A stretch of 51,449 nt of DNA, taken from Candidatus Saccharimonadota bacterium. Its GTDB lineage: Bacteria; Patescibacteriota; Saccharimonadia; Saccharimonadales; Saccharimonadaceae. How positions within the stretch are numbered: the stretch's first letter is position 1; each line of letters begins with the position of its first letter. The DNA is taken from contig CAJPLV010000007.1 in the NCBI GenBank assembly GCA_905371715.1, forward strand, positions 1 to 51,449. Reading direction: 5' to 3'. The notes under the pieces were generated by a model. It worked only from the letters and a program-made list of their open reading frames with translations. It had not been told where the DNA came from and ran no database searches. This document shows, piece by piece, positions 1-9,386 of this stretch. A program made the position numbers and the translations under genes.

Positions 1-592
1 CGCGCAGCGTGCTGTTGTAGCGCACAAACGCCGGATTCATGTCGACCAGCATGTACGGCGCAATTGTCGCTTCGTTGTAACCGAGATGCTTCAAAAAATC
101 GACCGGCAATACAAATTGCACCAACAAAAACCCTAGCACAACCGCTGCACCAATCGCCGCCGTATGCCACAACCACGCGCGATACCACGGATTATAGCGC
201 GTAACTACATATATTAGTATGAAATAAGCGATGTAGCGCAAATCAACCATCAGTCCGGCGATTGCCGCTAGTCCACCATTTGCCGCCGGTAGCGCTAACA
301 CAATGTGCAGCACGATATACAAGCCGCACAAAATCACGAGCGGATCCCGGCGAAAATCACGCGCTAAACGCTGCCCGTACCGCAGTATAATCAAAAGCGC
401 GGCGATCACCATTAGGATCTCTTTCCAAGCCTTTATACCGAGTGCAACCGCCGGAGCCTTACTGCCAATAAAGACGCTCAGCGGCGCATGAACTACAATT
501 AGCGCCATAATCACAACAAGCAGTCCAGCAATCGTACGGTCCAAGATAGCGCTATACCGCGGCGGCGCCAATCGCAAAATAACCCGTTTCAT
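1..592 (-). CDS. O-antigen polymerase/ligase-like membrane protein (C-terminus cut off)
   Basis: The frame stays open from an ATG at 592 to the window edge, giving 197 residues of a longer protein. Several hydrophobic membrane segments are visible (about residues 20-42, 57-72, 85-102, 115-130, 140-163), followed by a polar stretch ending in RYNSTLR. Alternating helices before an R-x-N-G/S-T-L-R-G loop are typical of O-antigen polymerase/ligase (Wzy/WaaL) proteins, which join glycan units at the outer face of the membrane. The family call is inferred from this N-terminal part only. It is divergent from the sugar transferase at 633, and a TATAAT lies 8 bases before the start with no Shine-Dalgarno site. 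Confidence 0.6.
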   Translation of the reverse strand, partial: MKRVILRLAPPRYSAILDRTIAGLLVVIMALIVVHAPLSVFIGSKAPAVALGIKAWKEILMVIAALLIILRYGQRLARDFRRDPLVILCGLYIVLHIVLALPAANGGLAAIAGLMVDLRYIAYFILIYVVTRYNPWYRAWLWHTAAIGAAVVLGFLLVQFVLPVDFLKHLGYNEATIAPYMLVDMNPAFVRYNSTLR

Positions 593-600
593 CTAGTGCT

Positions 601-606
601 ATTATA
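601..606 (-). promoter_or_regulatory. -10 box (TATAAT) of the O-antigen-polymerase-like gene
   Basis: TATAAT on the minus strand ends 8 bases before the ATG at 592, with no Shine-Dalgarno sequence between. It lies back to back with the plus-strand TATAAT at 617-622, so the two divergent genes share a promoter region of about 40 bases. Confidence 0.55.
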
Positions 607-616
607 GCGGAATTGT

Positions 617-622
617 TATAAT
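617..622 (+). promoter_or_regulatory. -10 box (TATAAT) of the sugar transferase gene
   Basis: Perfect TATAAT ending 10 bases before the ATG at 633. The box overlaps a possible upstream in-frame ATG at 621, which argues that translation starts at 633. Confidence 0.55.
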
Positions 623-632
623 GGTGGTACTT

Positions 633-2069
633 ATGCCGTCGAGAAATACGAAAGCATACAGCATTTTGTTGATGATTGTCGACGCGATTATATTCGCTAT
701 CGTATTCTCTTTGGCGTATTATGTGCGTACGCAGCTTGACCACCGCGCGCTTTTACACGCTGTTTACACAACCGATTATATCGTCAGCTTTTTAGTAATC
801 GCGCCCGTTTGGATTTTGATTTTCGCATCGCTTGGGCTTTATAGCGCAGGCATTTACACGCGCCGGCTCGTCGAGTGGAGCCGCATCATTCTCGGTACAT
901 TCATTGGTATTCTGCTCGTGATTGGCTGGGAGTATTTCACGAACATTCATATCTTTCCGGCGCGGCTAGTGGCATCGTACGTGTTCATTGGTTCGACCGC
1001 CGCGATTATTATCGTGCGCGAATTAATACGCGATATTCGCCATGAGCTGTTTCGTTATGGACGCGGCGTAAGCCGCGTACTTGTTGTCGGCAACTCCGAC
1101 GCAACGACCGATATCGCGTTAGCGCTTGGTTCGACGCACAAGTCTGGCTACCAAATTGTTGCGTTCGCCGGTCCAACTCGATTATTGCCGCCGCATCTTG
1201 GCATTAATCACTACACGCGCGTTGAAGACGCGCTGCAAGACATTGATAAACTGAATATTACCACCATCATCCAAACCGATTTATACGATAGCGGAACGCG
1301 CAATCATAAAATCTTGAGCGCCGCGCAAATCGCACATATTCAGTATAATTTTATTCCTGGCGAGCCTGAGTTCTATACCGGAAAAAACACAATTGACGTA
1401 TTCCTCGGCTATCCAATGATTACCGTTAGCCAGACGCCGCTGATTGGCTGGGGGGCAGTTTGCAAACGCCTATTTGATTTTATTCTCGTCGTCGCGGCGC
1501 TGCCGTTATGGGGCAGCGTTTTACTTATATTATCGATCTTCCAGAAAATTTTTAATCCCGGTCCAGTTTTTTATCGATCCAAGCGCCTCAGCCAGTATTC
1601 TAAACCGATTAAATTATATAAATTCCGCACCATGGGCGCGCAATATGGCAAAAAAGACGCCAGCTTAGAATTTGAGGACATGGGGCGACCAGACTTAGCA
1701 GACGAGTACCGGCGCAATCACAAAGTCGAAAACGATCCGCGCATTACGCGCTTCGGCAAAATATTGCGCGACACATCGCTTGACGAATTTCCGCAGTTTA
1801 TTAATGTGCTGCGCGGCGATCTAAGTTTAGTCGGGCCGCGCCCAATCTTGCCGCAAGAGGTCAAGTTCAGTCAATCGCGTACCGCGCTCTTGCATAGCGT
1901 TAAATCGGGCGTCACGGGACTGTGGCAAGTGTCAGGACGATCCGACCTGAGTTTCGACGAGCGAATTGAGCTAGAACTATACTACGCGCAAAACTGGAGT
2001 TTTTGGCTCGATTTACGCATCCTATTCAAAACAATCGCCGTCGTTGTGCGCAAGACAGGCGCACGGTAA
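633..2069 (+). CDS. Polyprenyl-phosphate sugar-1-phosphate transferase (exopolysaccharide initiation, WcaJ/WbaP type)
   Basis: A 478-residue inner-membrane enzyme that moves a sugar-1-phosphate from a nucleotide sugar to undecaprenyl phosphate, the first step of a lipid-linked glycan. The N-terminus has four or five membrane helices (about residues 10-130), then a Rossmann-like CoA-binding-type domain (about 140-250). The C-terminal third is a complete bacterial sugar transferase domain: KRLFDF before a membrane hairpin, KLYKFRTM, then DEFPQFINVLRGDLSLVGPRP and the closing LWQVSGRSDLSF. Start 633 is preferred to an in-frame ATG at 621 because 621 lies inside the -10 box. The guanylate-kinase-like gene follows after 3 bases. 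The substrate sugar cannot be read from the sequence. Confidence 0.9.
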   Translation: MPSRNTKAYSILLMIVDAIIFAIVFSLAYYVRTQLDHRALLHAVYTTDYIVSFLVIAPVWILIFASLGLYSAGIYTRRLVEWSRIILGTFIGILLVIGWEYFTNIHIFPARLVASYVFIGSTAAIIIVRELIRDIRHELFRYGRGVSRVLVVGNSDATTDIALALGSTHKSGYQIVAFAGPTRLLPPHLGINHYTRVEDALQDIDKLNITTIIQTDLYDSGTRNHKILSAAQIAHIQYNFIPGEPEFYTGKNTIDVFLGYPMITVSQTPLIGWGAVCKRLFDFILVVAALPLWGSVLLILSIFQKIFNPGPVFYRSKRLSQYSKPIKLYKFRTMGAQYGKKDASLEFEDMGRPDLADEYRRNHKVENDPRITRFGKILRDTSLDEFPQFINVLRGDLSLVGPRPILPQEVKFSQSRTALLHSVKSGVTGLWQVSGRSDLSFDERIELELYYAQNWSFWLDLRILFKTIAVVVRKTGAR

Positions 2070-2072
2070 GTC

Positions 2073-2609
2073 ATGACTCGTAAACATCAGCAGCTCATTG
2101 CTATTATTGGCCCATCGGGCGCCGGTAAAAGCACGCTTATCAAGCAGTATCTTACGCACCGGCCGTACGCACACATTCACCGTACCGTTACGACACGCCC
2201 TGCACGATCACTAAATGACGATTCGCATATATTTGTTGATGACATTACATTTGAGCATATGTTTCATAACGGAGATCTTCTTGGCATGTTTCCTTACGAA
2301 GGTTACCGCTACGGACTAACGCCAATAAATTATGCAAACGCATCGCTCGTATTTGTCGCTTTGCGCGCACCCGTCGTAGCACAATTTTTATCATTCTATC
2401 CTAATACATTTGTCATACAAATTGAAGCACGAACGGAGACTTTATGTAAACGCTTACATATGCGCGGTGATAGTTCACGGGCGCAAGCTGCTCAGCTTGA
2501 AGCAGAAATTACAAGCGGTAGGTCTATCGCAAGCCGCATTATATCAACCGATACAGCCAGCGCTTACCATCAGTTTGAAGAATTATGCGATTCATTTCTC
2601 TTAACGTGA
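2073..2609 (+). CDS. Guanylate-kinase-like P-loop protein
   Basis: 178 residues, near the size of guanylate kinase. It has a Walker A loop GPSGAGKST at residues 13-21, the guanylate-kinase signature VTTRPAR at about 38-44 (canonical TTRxPRxGE), and an YGL in the position of the usual YGT. The acidic RPGE part is changed to RSLND and much of the lid is altered. Known guanylate kinases convert GMP to GDP; here the changed lid leaves nucleotide-monophosphate kinase activity uncertain. It sits 3 bases after the sugar transferase, so is probably co-transcribed, and its last 40 bases overlap the end of the convergent UbiA gene. It could be the cell's main Gmk or a paralogue in glycan metabolism. 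Confidence 0.65.
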   Translation: MTRKHQQLIAIIGPSGAGKSTLIKQYLTHRPYAHIHRTVTTRPARSLNDDSHIFVDDITFEHMFHNGDLLGMFPYEGYRYGLTPINYANASLVFVALRAPVVAQFLSFYPNTFVIQIEARTETLCKRLHMRGDSSRAQAAQLEAEITSGRSIASRIISTDTASAYHQFEELCDSFLLT

Positions 2610-3619
2610 GGTTTCGGCGCAATGCACGTTTTGCCATGTTTTGAACTATACAGCCACCACAATGCCATTGTGAACATCGCTGCTGCTACCGCCAAAAGAT
2701 ATACTGATTGGACTGTCGGCACGTGATAAATAGAGAGTAATCCAGCAAGCAATAACATAAATACCCACCAGCTCATCAACCGCCCAGCGAGCGCAATGTA
2801 AACTAACCGGTCTGCAAGCGCATGTTCATAGCAACAACGCCATAAACACCACCACGCACCACCGATCACGAAGCTAGCAATCAGCCCAAGTCCAATTTGA
2901 AAATGACGGCTAGCAAACCACATCGCGGCAACACCAATTGCCATCAATCCGCCTGAAATGATAAGCGTTGCTTTTGGGCCATGACACACCAGAAACGTTC
3001 GTTTACCCGTTGCACGGTCGCCTTTTTCGTCGCGAAAATCTTTCAAAAACAGCCGCCCCATAAACAGCATAAATAAACCTGCGATACTTATCATTATCTC
3101 TACTGTCATATGCGATTTCCCAAGCATATACACCAATCCAGCCGGATACAATACATATCCCACCGGTAGTAGTAATAATGCCAGCACACCACGCGCCGAT
3201 ATACGGAACGGGCGCATTGAATAAGCGTAATTCAAAAATAATAGTACTACCGCACACCATACAGATCGCATATCAATTGCCGCCCATAGCCCGATTAATA
3301 TAATTTCTAAAAAGTGTAATATCGTCCATAACGTTTTGCTATCGCTTGACTGATTGACAAGAGGTCGGTCGGATGCATCATCGCGATGCGTTAAGTTAAT
3401 CATATCAACTTCATAATCGCTCAAATCATTCACTGCTACTGCATGCATATACCAACACGAGATCAAGACAACAATTACCGTTAATTGCCACCACGAAGGC
3501 AGGTCGCCGCATACTATCATCCACACAAGCAGTGTCTGTAAAATCAAAAGTGTCGCTGTTTTTGGGCGCAGTAGTTGCCATAACACGCGCCCATACCGCA
3601 GAATTATCACTATAGACAT
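2570..3619 (-). CDS. UbiA-family prenyltransferase
   Basis: A 349-residue multi-membrane protein of the UbiA superfamily, which transfers polyprenyl chains to acceptors. Both aspartate motifs are visible: NDLSDYEVD followed by RPLV (about residues 70-90) and KDFRDEKGDRATGKRTF (about 195-211). These bind magnesium and the prenyl diphosphate. About eight hydrophobic helices surround them. Start 3619 is chosen because it overlaps the end of the upstream gene by 10 bases, as in coupled operons; an upstream extension to 3679 would add a Cys/Ser-rich non-family tail. Family members include quinone, heme O and decaprenyl-phosphoryl-ribose synthases. The polysaccharide context favours a polyprenyl-lipid role, but that is inference. 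Confidence 0.8.
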   Translation of the reverse strand: MSIVIILRYGRVLWQLLRPKTATLLILQTLLVWMIVCGDLPSWWQLTVIVVLISCWYMHAVAVNDLSDYEVDMINLTHRDDASDRPLVNQSSDSKTLWTILHFLEIILIGLWAAIDMRSVWCAVVLLFLNYAYSMRPFRISARGVLALLLLPVGYVLYPAGLVYMLGKSHMTVEIMISIAGLFMLFMGRLFLKDFRDEKGDRATGKRTFLVCHGPKATLIISGGLMAIGVAAMWFASRHFQIGLGLIASFVIGGAWWCLWRCCYEHALADRLVYIALAGRLMSWWVFMLLLAGLLSIYHVPTVQSVYLLAVAAAMFTMALWWLYSSKHGKTCIAPKPHVKRNESHNSSN

Positions 3620-4218
3620 TTCGAGCTTCGCGCACACGCAACTGCTTGATTTGTCATCAAAAATAACACAACTACCCACACAAGCCCCATAATGCCGCCG
3701 CTTAGTATACCAACAAGCGCAGCAGCACGTAGACCAGCCTCCGGCGCACTCAGTTGCACGTCAGCAAGTGCCGAGGTGTATGACTTTATCTCTGGATTAT
3801 TTGTGCTCGCTTCGTAAAGATAACAGTACACTTGTCGCGAACAGCGCAACTGTTTAAAAAGAAAACCGAGGCAGATCACCGGCGCTAGTACCCCAGCGCA
3901 ACAAAATACCGAAATAAAGACGACTGCGCCAATGAGCGTCGACGCCGCACCGCGCGCCAAAAGCTCACTAATCAGCACCATCACGATAATTGACGTTACT
4001 ATAAATGCCGCAACAACACTGTAATATATTAGATACGCCGTGCGTGTCGTATGCCCTATTATCGTTTGAAAATCGCGTTTTATCTGTTGATCAATCATAG
4101 AATCGCTCATTATTTTTTGCGTTGCCGCCAGCACGCCACGCCGAACACTAAAACCCAAACTCGCCAGTACTATACCTATTGCAATACCTGTTAGATTGAT
4201 GAGGACAATGATATCCAT
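3610..4218 (-). CDS. Four-helix membrane protein of unknown function
   Basis: 202 residues with strong hydrophobic helices at about 3-22, 60-85, 93-122 and 168-190, and a charged loop between helices 1 and 2 (KIMSDSMIDQQIKRDF). No family was recognised. It overlaps the UbiA gene by 10 bases (TAG stop at 3610-3612), so the two are probably translationally coupled and may work on the same membrane substrate. A TATACT lies 10 bases before its ATG, with no Shine-Dalgarno site. Confidence 0.6.
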   Translation of the reverse strand: MDIIVLINLTGIAIGIVLASLGFSVRRGVLAATQKIMSDSMIDQQIKRDFQTIIGHTTRTAYLIYYSVVAAFIVTSIIVMVLISELLARGAASTLIGAVVFISVFCCAGVLAPVICLGFLFKQLRCSRQVYCYLYEASTNNPEIKSYTSALADVQLSAPEAGLRAAALVGILSGGIMGLVWVVVLFLMTNQAVACARSSKCL

Positions 4219-4228
4219 TACTATTTTA

Positions 4229-4234
4229 AGTATA
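4229..4234 (-). promoter_or_regulatory. -10 box (TATACT) of the four-helix protein/UbiA operon
   Basis: TATACT on the minus strand, 10 bases before the ATG at 4218. Confidence 0.4.
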
Positions 4235-4279
4235 TCTAATTACTAAGCAAAAAACTAGCCGAACACCGCCACAAAACGG

Positions 4280-4285
4280 TATACT
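4280..4285 (+). promoter_or_regulatory. -10 box (TATACT), leaderless start of the GT4 gene
   Basis: TATACT followed by six bases (ATCATT) and then the ATG at 4292. With normal -10 to start-point spacing, transcription would begin at or next to the A of ATG. No Shine-Dalgarno site and no clear -35. Confidence 0.6.
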
Positions 4286-4291
4286 ATCATT

Positions 4292-5410
4292 ATGGCTACT
4301 CCGAAAATTGCGATCGTGTGCGAATTTCTCACCGTGATGGGCGGCGCCGAGAATGTCGTGCTTGCGATGCACGAAGCCTTCCCTAGTGCGCCGATTTATA
4401 CCGCGCTATACAAGCCCGAAGCTGTGCCCGCGTTCAACCACGCCGATGTACGCACATCAAAATTACAAAAATTACCAAAATTCCTGCGCAAAACACACCG
4501 GCTATTTCCAACGCTCGCAGTCAAGGCATTTCAAGAATTTGATTTAAGCGAGTTTGACATTATTCTTACAAGCGCTTATTTGAATGCGAACCAGATCAAA
4601 AAATCGCGTCCCGGGCAAAAAATTATTTCGTATTGCCATACGCCCGCGCGCTACTACTGGAGCCACTATGATTTATACCGCAAGCAACCCGGGTTCGGCA
4701 TGCTTAATCCAGTCATACGAGCGCTGATGCCGATTCTCGTACCGCACCAGCGAAAACTTGACTACGAAGCAGCGCAGCGCGTGGACGTTTGGATTGCCAA
4801 CAGCACCGAAACGCAAAAGCGCATCAAAACCTATTACGGCAAGCAGGCAACCGTCATTCACCCGCCAGTTGAGACACATCGATTCACGCCCGCCCGTACG
4901 CGCAGCGATTACTACGTCACGCTGGGACGCCAGCTGCCGAATAAACGATTTGATTTGGCGGTGGCGGCATGCACGGAATTAGGCGTACCGCTCAAAGTAT
5001 TCGGCAAAGGAGAAATGCACGACGAACTGCGCAAAATCGCTGGTCCAACGATTGAGTTTTACACCGACCGCTTCGGCGACGCCTCCGACGAAGCCGTTGA
5101 ACGTGCGCTCAATCACGCAAAAGGTTTTGTTTTCCCAAGCGACGAAGATTTCGGCATTGTAAGCGTTGAGGCCCTCGCCGCCGGCGCACCTGTTATCGGC
5201 TATGATAGCGCCGGCACGCGCGATATCGTCACCCAAGGAGAGACTGGCGTACTCTTCGCCCGCCAAACCGTCGACGATGTCGCCGAAGCGATAAAACGCG
5301 CCGAAACAATTCGTTGGTTTCCGAGTAAACTCAACCGCACAGCACGGCGCTTTGACAAGTCGCTCTTCCTCACAAAACTACGCAAAGTTGTATACGACCA
5401 GTGGCGATAA
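4292..5410 (+). CDS. Glycosyltransferase, GT4 family
   Basis: 372 residues with the GT-B layout: an N-terminal acceptor half starting KIAIVCEFLTVMGGAE (the GGAE loop is usual for GT4) and a C-terminal donor half. The donor site motif is FPSDEDFGIVSVEALAAGAPVIGYDSAGTRDIV (about residues 283-315), with the two acidic residues of the family's E-x7-E motif. A central HPPV and GRQLPNKRFDLAV mark the domain junction. It is cytoplasmic or membrane-associated and adds a hexose to a lipid-linked glycan; the sugar is unknown. Its stop directly abuts the stop of the convergent nucleotidyltransferase gene. Confidence 0.88.
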   Translation: MATPKIAIVCEFLTVMGGAENVVLAMHEAFPSAPIYTALYKPEAVPAFNHADVRTSKLQKLPKFLRKTHRLFPTLAVKAFQEFDLSEFDIILTSAYLNANQIKKSRPGQKIISYCHTPARYYWSHYDLYRKQPGFGMLNPVIRALMPILVPHQRKLDYEAAQRVDVWIANSTETQKRIKTYYGKQATVIHPPVETHRFTPARTRSDYYVTLGRQLPNKRFDLAVAACTELGVPLKVFGKGEMHDELRKIAGPTIEFYTDRFGDASDEAVERALNHAKGFVFPSDEDFGIVSVEALAAGAPVIGYDSAGTRDIVTQGETGVLFARQTVDDVAEAIKRAETIRWFPSKLNRTARRFDKSLFLTKLRKVVYDQWR

Positions 5411-5842
5411 CTATTCGTTGCCTGTTGCCCGATTAATACGCGTCGATGAATCGGGTTTACCCGCGCCCGCGTCAAAACGCATCGTGATGTTGTGTTTTCT
5501 ACACACATCTGCCTCCGGAATTGCTTTTTCAGTATCGCGATCACCGCCGTTTGCAAAAATCAATTCGTCGCCCGGATATTGCCCTGCTACCATTTCGAGC
5601 GTTTTAATGATCGTAGGATCTTCATCAACTGAAAGCACTACCTGATCAACGCCTTTAAGTGCGCGCATCAAACGCAGGCGGTTATTTTCATCCAAAATAA
5701 TCTTGCCTTTTTTTAGCAGCTGCTGCTTATCGTTATTGACGATCACGATAAGTTTATCGCCCATCTGCGCCGCTGCTTCAATCATATCAAGATGTCCGCC
5801 GTGCAGCGGATTAAAGTAGCCGCTCACAATCACAATTTTCAT
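5411..5842 (-). CDS. Cytidylyltransferase-like nucleotidyltransferase
   Basis: 143 residues, a single compact domain. It begins IVSGYFNPLHGGHLDMIEAA (residues 4-23), the HxGH nucleotide-binding motif of the cytidylyltransferase-like superfamily, and ends with SSTRI, matching the family's ISST(R/T)I signature. Length and motifs fit glycerol-3-phosphate cytidylyltransferase (TagD) or heptose-1-phosphate adenylyltransferase (RfaE C-domain) types, which make CDP-glycerol or ADP-heptose. The exact substrate cannot be assigned. A GGAGG site precedes the ATG by about 9 bases, unlike the leaderless neighbours. It is convergent with the GT4 gene with no spacer. Confidence 0.75.
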   Translation of the reverse strand: MKIVIVSGYFNPLHGGHLDMIEAAAQMGDKLIVIVNNDKQQLLKKGKIILDENNRLRLMRALKGVDQVVLSVDEDPTIIKTLEMVAGQYPGDELIFANGGDRDTEKAIPEADVCRKHNITMRFDAGAGKPDSSTRINRATGNE

Positions 5843-5883
5843 TATCTAATCCTCCGTCGTTTGCTGTCTAACGCTCTTTATTT

Positions 5884-5889
5884 TATCAT
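5884..5889 (+). promoter_or_regulatory. -10 box (TATCAT), leaderless start of galE
   Basis: TATCAT, six bases (AGAATT), then the ATG at 5896. No Shine-Dalgarno sequence in the 12 bases before the start. Confidence 0.5.
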
Positions 5890-5895
5890 AGAATT

Positions 5896-6912
5896 ATGAA
5901 AACAATCCTTGTTACAGGCGCCGCCGGCTACATTGGCAGCCATACGCTCATAGAACTTATCGCACATAATTTTAACGTTGTCGTAATTGATAATCTCGTA
6001 AACGCTAATGTCGAAAGCCTGCGGCGCGTCGAGAAAATTGCAAACACAACTATTCCATTCATTCAAGCAGATGTTCGCAATCAAGCGGCACTTGATGATA
6101 TTTTCACAACGCATGCTATTGACGCCGTAATTCACTTCGCGGGCCTCAAAGCAGTCGGCGAATCGGTCGCCAAGCCGCTTGAGTACTACAATAATAATCT
6201 CGTTTCAACGCTCTCGCTACTTGACGCAATGCGCAAACATAACGTGAATAAATTAGTCTTCTCCAGTTCAGCAACCGTGTATGGCACGCCGAACGAGCTT
6301 CCCTTGCGCGAAACCTCGCAAACCGGCATCGGTATCACAAATCCGTACGGCTGGACAAAATACATGATTGAGCAAATTATACGTGATTACAGCGCTGCTC
6401 ATGCTGATTTTCAGGCAACAATTTTGCGCTACTTCAATCCGATTGGCGCCCACGAATCCGGTATGATCGGCGAAGATCCAAACGGTATTCCGAATAATTT
6501 ATTGCCGTACGTGGCGCAAGTCGCCGTTGGCAAGTTAGCGAGCGTCGGCGTATTTGGCAACGATTACGATACGCCAGATGGTACAGGCGTACGCGATTAT
6601 ATTCATGTCGTTGATTTGGCGCGCGGACATGTCGCTGCCTTGCAGCATATGCAAGCGGGCGCGCACGTATACAACCTCGGCACAGGGCACGGCACGTCAG
6701 TTCTCGAAATCATTCACGCGTTTAGCGAAGCGTGCGGCAAAGACCTGCCATACGAAATCAAACCGCGCCGCGCAGGCGATATCGCCGCCTGCTACGCTGA
6801 TTGCAGTAAAGCCGAACGCGAGCTTGGCTGGCGCGCCGAGTTAACAGTCAAAGACGCGTGCCGCGACAGTTGGCGCTGGCAATCGCAGAACCCAAATGGC
6901 TATTCGTCGTGA
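5896..6912 (+). CDS. galE: UDP-glucose 4-epimerase
   Basis: 338 residues, the usual GalE length. It interconverts UDP-glucose and UDP-galactose (or the GlcNAc forms) in the cytoplasm. N-terminal NAD-binding TGAAGYIGSH (residues 7-16), IHFAGLKAVGESV (about 80-92), SSSATVYG (about 121-128), catalytic YGWTK (Y-x-x-x-K, about 151-155), LRYFNPIGAH and the C-terminal GTGHGTSVLE are all intact. It supplies UDP-galactose-type donors for the glycosyltransferases around it. It lies 15 bases before rmlB, which has its own -10 box. Confidence 0.95.
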   Translation: MKTILVTGAAGYIGSHTLIELIAHNFNVVVIDNLVNANVESLRRVEKIANTTIPFIQADVRNQAALDDIFTTHAIDAVIHFAGLKAVGESVAKPLEYYNNNLVSTLSLLDAMRKHNVNKLVFSSSATVYGTPNELPLRETSQTGIGITNPYGWTKYMIEQIIRDYSAAHADFQATILRYFNPIGAHESGMIGEDPNGIPNNLLPYVAQVAVGKLASVGVFGNDYDTPDGTGVRDYIHVVDLARGHVAALQHMQAGAHVYNLGTGHGTSVLEIIHAFSEACGKDLPYEIKPRRAGDIAACYADCSKAERELGWRAELTVKDACRDSWRWQSQNPNGYSS

Positions 6913-6915
6913 TGA

Positions 6916-7941
<1,026 letters not shown>

Positions 7942-7950
7942 GGAGATTAT

Positions 7951-8520
7951 ATGAGTTTTGATCCGTCAGTATACAACGAATTAACCGTCACTGAATCGCC
8001 TATTCCTGGCCTGTTCGTCGTGAAGTTACCCGTCCACGGCGATAACCGCGGCTGGTTCAAAGAAAATTATCAAAAAGAAAAAATGGAAGCACTAGGTTTA
8101 CCGTCATTTACCATCGTGCAAAACAATATTAGCTTCAACGACAAAGCCGGCGCCACCCGTGGCCTGCATGCTGAGCCGTGGAATAAATTCATTTCCACCG
8201 CCAATGGCCGCGTGTTCGGCGCATGGTGTGATTTGCGTAAAGGCGACAGCTTCGGCACGGTTTTCACGCACGAAATCAATCCCGGCACGGCAATCTTTGT
8301 GCCCAAAGGCGTTGCCAACGGCTATCAGACACTTGACGATAATATCGCCTACACCTACCTAGTTGACGCTCACTGGTCGCCAGACGCCAAATACACTTTT
8401 GTCAATTTGTTCGATCCAGCCCTTGGCATTGATTGGCCAATCTCGCAAAAAGACGCGATTATTTCCAGTAAAGACGCTGCTCATCCGTTATTAGCAAATG
8501 TAATTCCTCTGGAGGTTTAA
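7951..8520 (+). CDS. rmlC: dTDP-4-dehydrorhamnose 3,5-epimerase
   Basis: 189-residue cupin enzyme, third step of the dTDP-rhamnose pathway. Motifs are DNRGWFKENY (residues 31-40), GATRGLHAE with the catalytic-base His, KGDSFGTVFTHEI and FVPKGVANGYQTL; the YLVDAHWSP segment holds the other active-site region. The sequence resembles the epimerase part of bifunctional RmlC-RmlD proteins of actinobacteria, with LHAEPW instead of the common LHYQ; here the reductase is a separate gene. Shine-Dalgarno AAGGAG lies 7 bases before ATG; rmlD starts 2 bases after its stop. Confidence 0.92.
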   Translation: MSFDPSVYNELTVTESPIPGLFVVKLPVHGDNRGWFKENYQKEKMEALGLPSFTIVQNNISFNDKAGATRGLHAEPWNKFISTANGRVFGAWCDLRKGDSFGTVFTHEINPGTAIFVPKGVANGYQTLDDNIAYTYLVDAHWSPDAKYTFVNLFDPALGIDWPISQKDAIISSKDAAHPLLANVIPLEV

Positions 8521-8522
8521 CT

Positions 8523-9386
8523 ATGGACGACAATAAAATCTTTATCGTTGGCGCAAACGGGCAACTTGGCACGGCATTGCGCGCGCAATATCCTAATAGC
8601 AGGTTTGCCGATATAACCGAGCTTGATATCACAGACCGTGATTCTGTTGAAAATTTTGACTGGTCTCAGATTGAAATAATTCTCAATGCCGCCGCATTCA
8701 CAAATGTTGATGCCGCCGAAACGCCGGAGGGTCGTGTCGCCGCATGGAAAGTAAACGCCGAAGCGGTCGCAAATCTCACGCGTGTTTGTCTGAAACACGA
8801 TATGACGCTTGTGCACATTTCAAGCGATTATGTGTTTGACGGCACACGTGAACCACATCTTGAAACTGAGAGTTTCAGCCCCTTGTCTGTCTACGGCGAT
8901 AGTAAAGCTGCGGGCGATATTGTTATTAGTCTATTACCAAAGCACTACATCTTGCGCACTACCTGGGTCATCGGTGAAGGTAAAAACTTCGTCCGTACCA
9001 TGCTCGGGCTTGCCGAAAAGAATATTTCACCAACAGTCGTGTCCGACCAGATCGGTCGGCTGACCTTTACATCGGAACTCGTACGAGCAATTGATCATTT
9101 ACTCACTACGCACGCTGATTATGGTACGTATAACGTCACCAACGACGGGCCGCTGGCAAGCTGGGCTGATATCACCCGGCAAATCTTCACGCTCGCCAGT
9201 CGCGATGACCTGACTGTCACCGACACAACCACTGTCGAATACTTTGCCAATAAGCCTGGTGTCGCACCGCGACCGCTCGGATCGGACATGAGCCTCGACA
9301 AACTGCATGCGACAGGATTTACTAGCCGCAATTGGCAAGACGATCTATCTGAATATATCAAGAAAGAGACGACAAACCTGCGTTAA
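8523..9386 (+). CDS. rmlD: dTDP-4-dehydrorhamnose reductase
   Basis: 287 residues, the usual RmlD length. It reduces dTDP-4-keto-rhamnose to dTDP-L-rhamnose with NAD(P)H. NAD motif GANGQLGTAL (residues 10-19), LNAAAFTNVDAAE (about 56-68), HISSDYVFDG (about 97-106), catalytic YGDSK (about 121-125) and LRTTWVIG are intact. GGAGG lies 8 bases before ATG. The last codons and stop fall inside the first copy of a 32-bp tandem repeat (9376-9454), which separates it from the ATPase gene. Confidence 0.95.
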   Translation: MDDNKIFIVGANGQLGTALRAQYPNSRFADITELDITDRDSVENFDWSQIEIILNAAAFTNVDAAETPEGRVAAWKVNAEAVANLTRVCLKHDMTLVHISSDYVFDGTREPHLETESFSPLSVYGDSKAAGDIVISLLPKHYILRTTWVIGEGKNFVRTMLGLAEKNISPTVVSDQIGRLTFTSELVRAIDHLLTTHADYGTYNVTNDGPLASWADITRQIFTLASRDDLTVTDTTTVEYFANKPGVAPRPLGSDMSLDKLHATGFTSRNWQDDLSEYIKKETTNLR

